DNA of 64,000 bases from Lentzea terrae (GTDB lineage: Bacteria; Actinomycetota; Actinomycetes; Mycobacteriales; Pseudonocardiaceae): NCBI RefSeq assembly GCF_003265345.1, contig NZ_QFWW01000004.1, positions 279,846 to 343,845 on the forward strand, written 5' to 3'. The position numbers and the translations under genes are program-made. Positions 17,247 through 25,089 of the stretch are shown here, in pieces (the stretch's first letter is position 1; each line of letters starts with the position of its first letter). The notes under the pieces were generated by a model. It was not told the origin of the DNA and made no database searches. It saw nothing but the letters and a program-made list of their open reading frames with translations.

Positions 17247-18959
17247 TCAGCTTTTGCGAACGAGTCCGGTAAAGCCCGCGACACTCAGCGTGGCGAACGA
17301 CCAGCCCAGGATCTGCACCACCCAGCCTGCTCCGGTCGCCCACTGGCCGGCTGGTCCGTTCGCCAGTTCGCATCTCGGTGTGCCGCCGAACTTCACCAGC
17401 GGGATCGCCAGATCCGCCGCAAGACTGATTCTGTTCACGGGTGAACAGGCGTCAGCTGGGCGATCTTTGGCCGGGGTCAGGCCGCCGAACTGTCCGGCTG
17501 TCCACACGAGACAGATCGACAACAGGAACGTGACCAGCAGGCCCGCCACGGCTCTCGACGGCCGGTAGCCGTAGCCGAGGGTGACGCCGAGAAACCGGTG
17601 CCACAGCAGGTTGCCGGGATCGCCGAAGTCGTGGAGGTCGTCCTGCTGCGCGATGAGGATCTTTCGCGCCGTGTGTTCGTGGCCCACCGCGCGGTGCACG
17701 CCAGCCAGTTGCTGATAGGGCTGAGGGTGGTAGCGGAACGTGTGGTGCCGCAGCATCTTGAGCCACGCGTCGGTGTCGTCCGGCGGTTCGGGGTAGGTCA
17801 GGCCGTTCACCGCCACCAGGAAGAACTCGGCCTTGATCAGTTCGGGCACGTTCAGCACGAGGGAGTCGCCGACGTCGGTGCCGGACAGGTCCAGTTCGTG
17901 GCCGGCGCCGTGGTTGATCAGCTTGTCCGGGCGGAAGTCCAGGTCACCGGCCACAAAGGTGTCGGCGATCTGCACCGCCGACGCCGCGGTGTCCGACTCG
18001 AAGGCGATCTCGACGAGGGCGAGGCCCGCTTCGATCTTCGTCTTGTGCATCAGGAGGGCCACGCCCTCGCGTGCGCGCACCGAGCCACCCATGACGAGGT
18101 CGGACCCGAACCAGGTGCCGACCACGCGAATCGCCGCCTCGGCAGCTCCGGAGCGCAGGTCGAAGCCGTCGGCGAGCGTCACGAGGGAGCGGAAGTGCGT
18201 GCCGTCGAAGCTGATCGCGTTGCCCTTGTCACTGCGCAGCACGACCCACCTCGCGATCACGCCGTCCACCGCAGCGTCGACCAGTTCGAGTGCCATGCCC
18301 TCGCCGTTCGCTTTCAGCAAGGCGTGGTCGAGCGTGATCGTGCCGCCGATCCTCGCGTTGACGGCGGTCACCGCCGCGCCCGAGTCGTTGACGACCACTG
18401 CTCCTGTCAGGTCGAGATCGCCGATCTCGCAGCCGCCGAGATCCAGCGCCGCGCCGTCGTGGTCCGCACAGACGTACAGCCCGTCGGCTTTGACGTTTCT
18501 GCTGACCTGCATTCCGACGCCGCTGAACGACCACATGCTGCTGCCCGAGAGCAGCAACGGGCCGTCGATGCGCGCGTTGTCGAGGTCGACGAGCCCGGTG
18601 CAGCGGGCGTCCGTCATCCCGAAGTAGCGGGTGCGGAGGCCTTCGGCGTCGAGTTCGGGCATCGTCGACCCGTCGAGCGTCAGCGAGTACAGCTCCGTGT
18701 CGCGGAGCAACAGCGGCTCGTCGAACACGCACTCGTCCAGTTCCAGCGAGGTCGAGGCCTGGACGTTCATGAGATCGAGCTGACCGGTGATCCGCGCGCT
18801 GGTCACCCGTATTCCGACCGGGTCGAGCTCGTTCGCCCGCAGCAGGTCGCGGATGGCCTTCGCGCGCAGCCGGTTGTCGCCGCGGCGCGAGAGGTCGAGC
18901 ATCTCACCAGCCTCGGCGGCGCGTTTCATGTCCTGCTCTGTCTCACTAGGACGTGACAT
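17247..18959 (-). CDS. Beta-helix (pentapeptide-like) membrane protein of unknown function
   Basis: 570 residues from the ATG at 18959 (a second ATG at 18971 overlaps the divergent gene). Residues about 50-390 show repeated short strands of the type L-D-L-x-x-x-x-I-D-G, as in right-handed beta-helices. Then come a Trp/His-rich segment (HHTFRYHPQPYQQLAGVHRA) and two C-terminal membrane helices (AVAGLLVTFLLSICLVWTA and the final WVVQILGWSFATLSVAGF). Similar actinobacterial proteins carry the misleading name membrane-associated oxidoreductase; no redox motif is visible. The helix is probably cytoplasmic, held at the membrane by its C-terminus. Confidence 0.78.
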   Translation of the reverse strand: MSRPSETEQDMKRAAEAGEMLDLSRRGDNRLRAKAIRDLLRANELDPVGIRVTSARITGQLDLMNVQASTSLELDECVFDEPLLLRDTELYSLTLDGSTMPELDAEGLRTRYFGMTDARCTGLVDLDNARIDGPLLLSGSSMWSFSGVGMQVSRNVKADGLYVCADHDGAALDLGGCEIGDLDLTGAVVVNDSGAAVTAVNARIGGTITLDHALLKANGEGMALELVDAAVDGVIARWVVLRSDKGNAISFDGTHFRSLVTLADGFDLRSGAAEAAIRVVGTWFGSDLVMGGSVRAREGVALLMHKTKIEAGLALVEIAFESDTAASAVQIADTFVAGDLDFRPDKLINHGAGHELDLSGTDVGDSLVLNVPELIKAEFFLVAVNGLTYPEPPDDTDAWLKMLRHHTFRYHPQPYQQLAGVHRAVGHEHTARKILIAQQDDLHDFGDPGNLLWHRFLGVTLGYGYRPSRAVAGLLVTFLLSICLVWTAGQFGGLTPAKDRPADACSPVNRISLAADLAIPLVKFGGTPRCELANGPAGQWATGAGWVVQILGWSFATLSVAGFTGLVRKS

Positions 18960-18969
18960 TGTGGGCACC

Positions 18970-19998
18970 ATGTCCTACCTCGCGGATAGCGCGCGCTACG
19001 AGCAGATGACGTATCGGCGGACGGGCCGCAGCGGCCTCAAGCTGCCGGCCATCTCGCTCGGTCTGTGGCACAACTTCGGCGGCGACCGGCCGTACGAGCT
19101 GGGTCGCGGGATTGCCCGGCGGGCGTTCGACCTCGGTGTCACGCACTTCGACCTCGCCAACAACTACGGCCCGCCGTACGGCTCGGCCGAGATCACGTTC
19201 GGTCAGATCCTCAAGGATGATCTCAGGCCGTACCGCGATGAGCTCGTCATCTCGACCAAGGCGGGTTACGACATGTGGCCTGGGCCGTACGGGGAGTGGG
19301 GCAGCCGCAAGTACCTGCTGAGCTCGCTCGACCAGTCGCTGACCAGGATGGGTCTCGACTACGTCGACATCTTCTACTCGCACCGGTTCGACCCGGAGAC
19401 GCCGCTCGAGGAGACGATGGGCGCGCTGGTCAGCGCGGTGCAGCAGGGCAAGGCGCTGTACGTCGGCATCTCGTCGTACTCGCCCGCCAAGACCCGCGAG
19501 GCGGCCGAGCTGCTCAGGTCCGCGGGCGTGCCGCTGCTGATCCACCAGCCGAGCTACTCGATGCTCAACCGCTGGATCGAGCCGGAGCTGCTGGACGCGC
19601 TGGAGGAGGTCGGCGCGGGCTGCATCGCGTTCTCGCCGCTCGCGCAGGGCATGCTGACCGACCGCTACCTCAACGGCGTCCCGGCGGACTCGCGTGCCGC
19701 GCAGGGCAAGTCGCTGTCGACGGACCTGCTGAGCGAGGAGAACCTCGGCCGGATCCGTGCGTTGAACGACATCGCGAAGTCGCGTGGGCAGTCGCTGGCC
19801 CAGCTCGCGCTGACGTGGACGATCCGCGACCCGCGCGTCACGTCGGCGTTGATCGGCGCCTCGTCGGTGGCCCAGCTGGAGCAGAACCTCGCCGCACTGC
19901 AGGCGCCGCCGCTGACCGACGACGAGCTCGCCGAGATCGACAAGCACGCCGTCGAGTCGGGCATCGACCTCTGGGCGACGAGCTCTCAATCCGAGTAG
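18970..19998 (+). CDS. Aldo-keto reductase, L-glyceraldehyde-3-phosphate reductase (YghZ) type
   Basis: 342 residues starting SYLADSARYEQMTYRRTGRSG, the typical N-terminus of the YghZ/Gpr group of NADPH-dependent aldo-keto reductases. The catalytic tetrad context is visible: THFDLANNYGPPYGSAE with Asp and Tyr, ISTKAGY with Lys, and FYSHRFDPETPLEE with His. The group detoxifies aldehydes such as L-glyceraldehyde-3-phosphate and methylglyoxal. The ATG at 18970 lies 10 bp from the divergent start at 18959, leaving no ordinary promoter gap. Confidence 0.9.
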   Translation: MSYLADSARYEQMTYRRTGRSGLKLPAISLGLWHNFGGDRPYELGRGIARRAFDLGVTHFDLANNYGPPYGSAEITFGQILKDDLRPYRDELVISTKAGYDMWPGPYGEWGSRKYLLSSLDQSLTRMGLDYVDIFYSHRFDPETPLEETMGALVSAVQQGKALYVGISSYSPAKTREAAELLRSAGVPLLIHQPSYSMLNRWIEPELLDALEEVGAGCIAFSPLAQGMLTDRYLNGVPADSRAAQGKSLSTDLLSEENLGRIRALNDIAKSRGQSLAQLALTWTIRDPRVTSALIGASSVAQLEQNLAALQAPPLTDDELAEIDKHAVESGIDLWATSSQSE

Positions 19999-20002
19999 CC
20001 GA

Positions 20003-20057
20003 GCGCATGCGGGGAGCTTTCGTACGCTCCTGGAGTACGGGAGCGCCCCGCGTGCGG
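20003..20057. terminator. Bidirectional hairpin, copy B of a recurring element
   Basis: CGCATGCGGGG pairs with CCCCGCGTGCG (one G-T wobble) and encloses AGCTTTCGTACGCTCCT..GTAC. It shares GCGGGGAGCTTTCG, the central CTCCT and GTAC, and the CCCGCGTGCG arm with the hairpin at 11364-11420. It lies exactly between the convergent aldo-keto reductase and histidine-kinase stops. Confidence 0.75.
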
Positions 20058-21461
20058 TCAGTCGAGCAGGCGGCGGGGGAGGCGGATCGTGAAGGTCGTC
20101 GAGCCGGGATGGCTGGTGAGGGTGATCGTGCCGCCGTGGGCTTCGACGAGTGACTGCACTACGGCCAGGCCCAGGCCGCTGCCGCCGCGCTGGCGGGTCC
20201 GCGAGTTGTCGACGCGGTAGAACCGGTCGAAGATCCGCGCCTGGTCGGCCTCCGGGATGCCGGGACCGGTGTCGCTCACCTGCACGACAGCCCAGTTGTT
20301 CTCGGACCGCACTCGCAACGACACCGAGGTGCCGGCCGGCGTGTGGACGGCCGCGTTGGTCAGCAGGTTGTCGAGCACCTGCCGCAACCGGGTCGCGTCC
20401 GCGCGCATGGTCACCGTGTCGGCGTCGACCTCCAACGAGTGCGACGGACGGACCGCGCGGAATGCGTCGGCGGCCGCCTCGGCGATCATCGCCAGGTTCG
20501 TCTCCTCCGGGCGCAGCGGTGGTTCGGACTCCGCGGAGTCCAGGCGTGCCAACAACAACAGGTCGTCGAGCAGCACGCTCATCCGCGACGCCTCCGACCG
20601 CAGCTTCTCCAGGTGCTTCTCGCGTTCGCCCGGCTCGTTGGCCGCGGCGTACCGGAAGAGGTCCGCGTAGCCGCGCAACGAGGTCAAGGGCGTGCGCAGC
20701 TCGTGTGACGCGTCCGCGATGAACCGCCGCAGCCGTTGCTCTGCGGCCGTGCGGGCGGCCAAAGAAGAGTCGATGTGCGCGAGCATGTTGTTGAACGCCT
20801 CGCGCAGCTCTTCCACCTCGACGCCGCCGCCCTTGCCCTCCACCCGCGCCGCGAGAGCCGAGTCGGTCAGGTCGTGCGACGAGATGTCGTGCGCGGTGTC
20901 GGCCATGTGCGACAGCGGCTGCATGCCCTTGCGGATCAACGCCTGGCCGCCGACGACCAGCGCGACCAGCGCGGCCAGGAACGCGATCACGCTGACCGTG
21001 ATCAGCTGGGAGATCGTGCCGTCCCTGTCGTTCATCGGGGCCGCGCTGACCAGCACGACCTCGCCCTGGACGATCTGGCAGGCGCGCAGCCGGAACTTGC
21101 CGTCGCCGCGCAGGTACTCGGTCTCGAACAGGTCGCCGTTCAACGCCTTCTTCGCGATGGCGTCGAACTCCTCCCGGTCCTCCGGCTGCTGTTCACCCGG
21201 CTGGGGACGCAGTTCGCCGTTCTGCATCTTGTAGATGACCGCGAACCAGTCCGGCGGCAGCTTGCTGACCTTGTCGTAGTGCTCGACCTCGTAGGCAGCG
21301 CCCTTCTGGCTGATCTCCATCTGCTGGTCCAGGCGCCGGTCCAGGAAGTCCTTCATCGACGTGACCATGACCCAGCCGACGATCACGAACACCGTCAGCG
21401 CCAGCGCGCCCAGACCCAGTGCGAGGCGCGTGCCGAGCCGCCACTGACCGACGGGCTTCAT
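20058..21461 (-). CDS. Sensor histidine kinase (OmpR-system partner)
   Basis: 467 residues from the ATG at 21461, which overlaps the response-regulator stop by 4 nt. Two membrane helices (about 11-33 and 180-200) flank an extracytoplasmic sensor of about 145 residues. HAMP follows, then the H-box FIADASHELRTPLTSLRGY with the phosphorylated His, the N-box QVLDNLLTNAAVHT, and G-boxes VSDTGPGIPE and GSGLGLAVV. The signal is unknown. With its regulator it lies next to, and divergent from, the ferric reductase/FMN-protein/ApbE cluster, a likely target. Confidence 0.93.
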   Translation of the reverse strand: MKPVGQWRLGTRLALGLGALALTVFVIVGWVMVTSMKDFLDRRLDQQMEISQKGAAYEVEHYDKVSKLPPDWFAVIYKMQNGELRPQPGEQQPEDREEFDAIAKKALNGDLFETEYLRGDGKFRLRACQIVQGEVVLVSAAPMNDRDGTISQLITVSVIAFLAALVALVVGGQALIRKGMQPLSHMADTAHDISSHDLTDSALAARVEGKGGGVEVEELREAFNNMLAHIDSSLAARTAAEQRLRRFIADASHELRTPLTSLRGYADLFRYAAANEPGEREKHLEKLRSEASRMSVLLDDLLLLARLDSAESEPPLRPEETNLAMIAEAAADAFRAVRPSHSLEVDADTVTMRADATRLRQVLDNLLTNAAVHTPAGTSVSLRVRSENNWAVVQVSDTGPGIPEADQARIFDRFYRVDNSRTRQRGGSGLGLAVVQSLVEAHGGTITLTSHPGSTTFTIRLPRRLLD

Positions 21462-22186
21462 TCTGCTGCTCGGCGGAGCACGTACCCCACACCGCGCACG
21501 GTGTGGATCAACGGCTCGCGGCCGTCGTCGAGCTTGCGGCGCAGGTGGGAGATGACCAGCTCGACCACGTTCGAGCGGCCGCCGAAGTCGTACTCCCACA
21601 CGTGGTCGAGGATCTGCGCCTTCGTCAGCACGGCCGGTGAGCGGCGCATCAGGTAGCGGAGCAGTTCGTACTCGGTCGGGGTCAACGTCACGAGCTTGCC
21701 GCCGCGCCGGACCTCTCGGGTGTCCTCGTCCATCACGAGATCGGACACCTTGAGCACCGAGCGCTTCCAGGACGGACCGGTCGAGCGGCGCAGCACGGCC
21801 CGCAACCGGGCCATCAGCTCCTCGACGGAGAACGGTTTTACGAGGTAGTCGTCGCCGCCGCGAGTGAGTCCCGCCACACGGTCCGCGGTGCCGTCACGGG
21901 CCGTCAGGAACACCACGGGGACCATCGCCCCGGCTGCGCGCATTCGATCAAGAACGGTGAATCCGTCCAGGTCAGGCAGCATGAGGTCGAGCACGACGAT
22001 GTCCGGCTGGAACTCGGCGGCCTCTCTCAGGGCGTCCTCGCCGTTGAGCGCGGTCGCGGCCTGCCAGCCCTCGTACCGGGCGACCGTCGCGACCAGGTCT
22101 GCGATGTGCGGCTCGTCGTCCACGACGAGCAATCGAACCGAGTTCCCCTTGTCCACGTGCTCATGGTGCGTCACCTGGTGCTCCAC
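21458..22186 (-). CDS. OmpR/PhoB-family response regulator
   Basis: 242 residues. The receiver domain (18-130) has acidic pocket Asp23/Asp24, phospho-acceptor Asp67 (VVLDLMLP), Thr in FLTAR and the conserved Lys in YLVKPF. The C-terminal winged helix has LTPTEYELLRYLMRR and GGRSNVVELVISHLRRKL. It is co-transcribed with the kinase (4-nt overlap). The start codon faces the redox cluster; the 114-bp gap between them probably holds both promoters. Confidence 0.93.
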   Translation of the reverse strand: MEHQVTHHEHVDKGNSVRLLVVDDEPHIADLVATVARYEGWQAATALNGEDALREAAEFQPDIVVLDLMLPDLDGFTVLDRMRAAGAMVPVVFLTARDGTADRVAGLTRGGDDYLVKPFSVEELMARLRAVLRRSTGPSWKRSVLKVSDLVMDEDTREVRRGGKLVTLTPTEYELLRYLMRRSPAVLTKAQILDHVWEYDFGGRSNVVELVISHLRRKLDDGREPLIHTVRGVGYVLRRAAE

Positions 22187-22299
22187 TCGCTCGATCGACA
22201 GGAAGTCGACAGCCCGTGCAAAGCGGAGCCACAGCTCAGACGCCCAGGATCGAGAAAGACCGAACGACCGCCACAGACCGCCCGACCGAGGAGTCCGCC

Positions 22300-23659
22300 G
22301 TGACGACCACCCTGCAGCAACCCGTGCGACCGGCTGCGGCCGGGCGCGCGACGCCGCACAAGGTGCTGGCCAAAGCCGGCCTCTACGCGTTCCTGCTGGC
22401 CAACGCGGCGTTCGTGACCTACCTGTTCAACGCGGCCGGCGTCGGGTCGAACAAGCTGGTCAACTTCGGTCGCCTGACCGGTCTCTACGGCGCGCTCGCC
22501 ATGGCGTTCCAGCTGCTGCTGGGTCGCGCGGCTGCCGTGGCTCGACCGCAGGCTCGGCATGGACAAGCTGACCTCGTGGCACCGCTGGGTCGGCTTCACG
22601 ATCTTCTGGATGCTGATCGGCCACCTGGTCTTCATCGCGTTCGGCAACGCCGGTGCCGACGGCCCGATCGCCGAGGTCGTCCGCCAGGCCACCGAGCTGG
22701 AGGGCATCCTCCGCGCGCTGGTCGCGTGGGCGATCATCATGATCGTCGGCGTCGTCTCGGCCCGGTTCGCGCGGCGGAAGCTGGCCTACGAGACCTGGCA
22801 CTTCATCCACCTGTACACCTACATCGCGATCTTCCTCGCGTTCACGCACCAGGTGGCGGTCGGCAGCACGTTCCGCAAGTCCGCGCTCGCCACCGGCTAC
22901 TGGTGGGGTCTCTGGGCGTTCGCGATCGGCTCCGTCGTGATCGGACGGTTGGTGCTGCCGTTCTGGCGCAACTGGCGTCACCAGTTCCGGGTCGCCGCGG
23001 TCGTGCCGGAGGCGCACAACGTCGTCTCCGTCTACATCGAGGGCAAGGACCTGGACCAGCTGGGCGCCAAGGCCGGTCAGTTCTTCCTGTGGCGCTTCCT
23101 CACCAAGGACCGCTGGTGGCAGGCCAACCCGTTCTCGCTGTCCGCGGCGCCGAACGAGAAGTACCTGCGGCTCACCGCGAAGGCGTTGGGTGAGGGCAGC
23201 GCCGACATCCGCAACATCAAGGTCGGCACCCGAGTGTTCGCCGAGGGCCCGTACGGCGCCTTCACGACCATGCACCAGACCAAGCCGAACGCACTCCTCG
23301 TCGCGGGTGGTGTCGGCATCACGCCGATCCGCGCGCTGCTGGAGGAGATCAAGGGCCACGTCGTGGTGCTGTACCGGGTGAGCGACCCGCGCGAGGCCGT
23401 GCTGCTGCGCGAGCTCGAAGGTCTCGCCAGGGCCAAGGGCGCGGTGCTGCGCCTGGTCACCGGTTCCTCGAAGACGATCACCGCGAACGGCCCGTTGCTC
23501 GGCCCGGAGAACATCGCCGCGCTGGTGCCGGACGTGCAGGACCGCGACGTCTTCATCTGCGGCCCCAACGGCATGACCGACGCGGTGGTGCGCAGCCTCG
23601 ACGAACTGGGAGTGCCCAGCAACCAGGTCCACGCCGAGCGCTTCGCGCTGGCCAACTGA
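22300..23659 (+). CDS. Ferric reductase-like transmembrane flavoprotein, apparently frameshifted
   Basis: The family combines a haem-binding membrane domain with an FAD/NAD(P)H reductase domain. Reading starts at the GTG at 22300 (GAGGAG upstream) and gives helix 1 (AGLYAFLLANAAFVTYLF) and helix 2. Homology then jumps +1 at the GGG run 22521-22523: frame 1 loses the family, while the new frame reads VARLPWLDRRLGMDKLTSWHR and continues to the stop with WHFIHLYTY haem-ligand histidines, AGQFFLW, NPFSLS (FAD), LVAGGVGITPIR and ICGPNGM (NADPH). One extra G explains it. Both halves are well kept, so a sequencing error or very recent mutation is likely; a shortened protein from the ATG at 22559 would lack two helices. 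Confidence 0.82.
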
Positions 23660-23673
23660 GAGGGTCCGACGAC

Positions 23674-24174
23674 GTGAAGAGGGCAATTCCCGTACTGGCG
23701 CTGAGCGTGGCCGGCCTGGTTCCGGTCTGGCTGTACTCGCCGGGTGCCGCGCACGAGGGCGAGATCAACGAGGCCGCCGCCGCACCGGAAACCCAGCAGC
23801 AGCCCCAAAAGCAGGCCGCTCCGCAGACCACGGCTCCGAAGACGACCGGGTCCGCGCCCAAGGCGACCGGATCCGCGCCGACGACTCAGCCCCAGCAACA
23901 GCAACAGCAGGCCCAGACCAGGACCGTGTCCGGTCCGGCGGTGAACACGGAGGAAGGCACCGTACAGGTCCAGGTCACCTTCCAGGGCACCAAGATCACC
24001 GACGTCAAGGCGTTGCGGGCACCGAACAGCAACCCGACCAGGATGGCGCTGCCGATCCTGCGGGAGTCCGCGTTGAAGGCGCAGAGCGCGGACATCGACA
24101 CGGTGTCCGGCGCGACCTACACCTCCGAGGGCTACAAGCAGTCGCTGCAGGCGGCGATCGACGGAGCGCAGTAG
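23674..24174 (+). CDS. Secreted FMN-binding domain protein (covalently flavinylated)
   Basis: 166 residues from a GTG. An N-terminal membrane anchor or signal (AIPVLALSVAGLVPVWLY) precedes a Gln/Pro/Thr-rich linker (about 40-85) and then an NqrC/RnfG-like FMN-binding domain. DTVSGAT ends in Thr148, the position at which ApbE attaches FMN by a phosphoester bond. It lies between the membrane reductase and apbE, so it should carry electrons outward from the reductase on the extracytoplasmic face. Confidence 0.9.
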   Translation: MKRAIPVLALSVAGLVPVWLYSPGAAHEGEINEAAAAPETQQQPQKQAAPQTTAPKTTGSAPKATGSAPTTQPQQQQQQAQTRTVSGPAVNTEEGTVQVQVTFQGTKITDVKALRAPNSNPTRMALPILRESALKAQSADIDTVSGATYTSEGYKQSLQAAIDGAQ

Positions 24175-24176
24175 GA

Positions 24177-24917
24177 ATGTCGGTGCGGCGCGTCGAACAG
24201 ATCATGGGCCTGCCGATCTCGGTGGACCTGCGTGACGGGGACGCCGTACTGGCCGAGCGGGCGTTCGCTTCGCTGCGGCAGGCGGATGCCCAGTTCTCGC
24301 CCTTCAAGCCGGACAGCGAGGTGTCCCGGCTGGACCGGGGTGAGCTCACCAGGGAAGAGCTCACCCCGGACCTGGTCGAGGTCCTCTCGCTGTGCGACTG
24401 GTACGAGGAGTCGACGGGCGGTGCGTTCACGGCACAGGTACCGGGACGCGGGCTCGACCCGTGCGCGGTGGTGAAGGGCTGGGCCGTGCAGCGTGCCGCG
24501 GATCTGCTGCGGAAGGGCGGCGCGACGACGTTCTGCCTCAACGCGGGTGGCGACGTCGTCACGGCCGGCGAGCCGGAGCCCGGAAAACCTTGGCGCGTGG
24601 GCGTTCGGCATCCTGATCTGGAGGACCAGCTCTGCGTCGTGCTCGGCGTGCGCGACGGAGCCGTTGCCACGTCAGCGTTGTACGAACGCGGCCAGCACAT
24701 CCTGGACGGCCGTACCGGTCAGCCCGTCTCAGGACTCTTGTCGGTAACGGTTTTCTCCGACGACCTCGCGATCGCGGACACCACTGCCACAGCAGCGTTT
24801 GCGCTGGGCAGGGACGGAATCGAGTGGGCGGCGGCACAAGAGGACTGCGAGGTCTTCATCGTCGACGAAGATCGTCGCGTGTTCTCGAGCCCTGGACTTC
24901 CGGTACATGTCTGTTAA
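24177..24917 (+). CDS. apbE: FAD:protein FMN transferase (ApbE family)
   Basis: 246 residues. Recognised by SPFKPDSEVSRLDRGE, GGAFTAQ, DPCAVVKGWAVQRAADLL, the LNAGGDVVTAG flavin pocket, and TSALYERGQHILDGRTG followed by the metal-binding DTTATAAFALG. It transfers FMN from FAD onto a Thr of partner proteins, here surely the adjacent FMN-binding protein, whose stop is 2 nt upstream. No signal peptide is visible, so flavinylation would occur in the cytoplasm unless the start is misplaced. Confidence 0.92.
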   Translation: MSVRRVEQIMGLPISVDLRDGDAVLAERAFASLRQADAQFSPFKPDSEVSRLDRGELTREELTPDLVEVLSLCDWYEESTGGAFTAQVPGRGLDPCAVVKGWAVQRAADLLRKGGATTFCLNAGGDVVTAGEPEPGKPWRVGVRHPDLEDQLCVVLGVRDGAVATSALYERGQHILDGRTGQPVSGLLSVTVFSDDLAIADTTATAAFALGRDGIEWAAAQEDCEVFIVDEDRRVFSSPGLPVHVC

Positions 24918-25032
24918 CATGCCCGCCCAACGGAGCATCGACTCCGGGGCACGGATTTCGTTGATCAAGAGCTGGATCGGAGCTCGCGCTCGGGGCAAGA
25001 CCCGGCCTGCTGTCGACCAACACCTCGTGCGG

Positions 25033-25089
25033 AAGAGCCTGCAGGCGAGCGAATTCGGGAGCGCGCGCCGGCGGGCTCTTTCTGTTTTC
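25033..25089 (+). terminator. Probable terminator of the flavin cluster
   Basis: AAGAGCC at 25033-25039 pairs with GGCTCTT at 25074-25080 around a GC-rich inner region, followed by TTCTGTTTT. It lies in the 170-bp gap after apbE, just before the convergent permease stop. Confidence 0.5.

Noticed and set aside
17091-17444. Protein frame across the tRNA-Thr gene
   Set aside because: It spans a complete cloverleaf and terminator; not coding.
22559-23659. Ferric reductase starting at the internal ATG 22559
   Set aside because: It lacks a ribosome site and would remove the first two membrane helices, whose coding sequence is intact in the upstream frame.
23799-23930. Gln/Pro-rich repeat as an unstable tandem repeat
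   Set aside because: It is a low-complexity linker without a regular DNA period.
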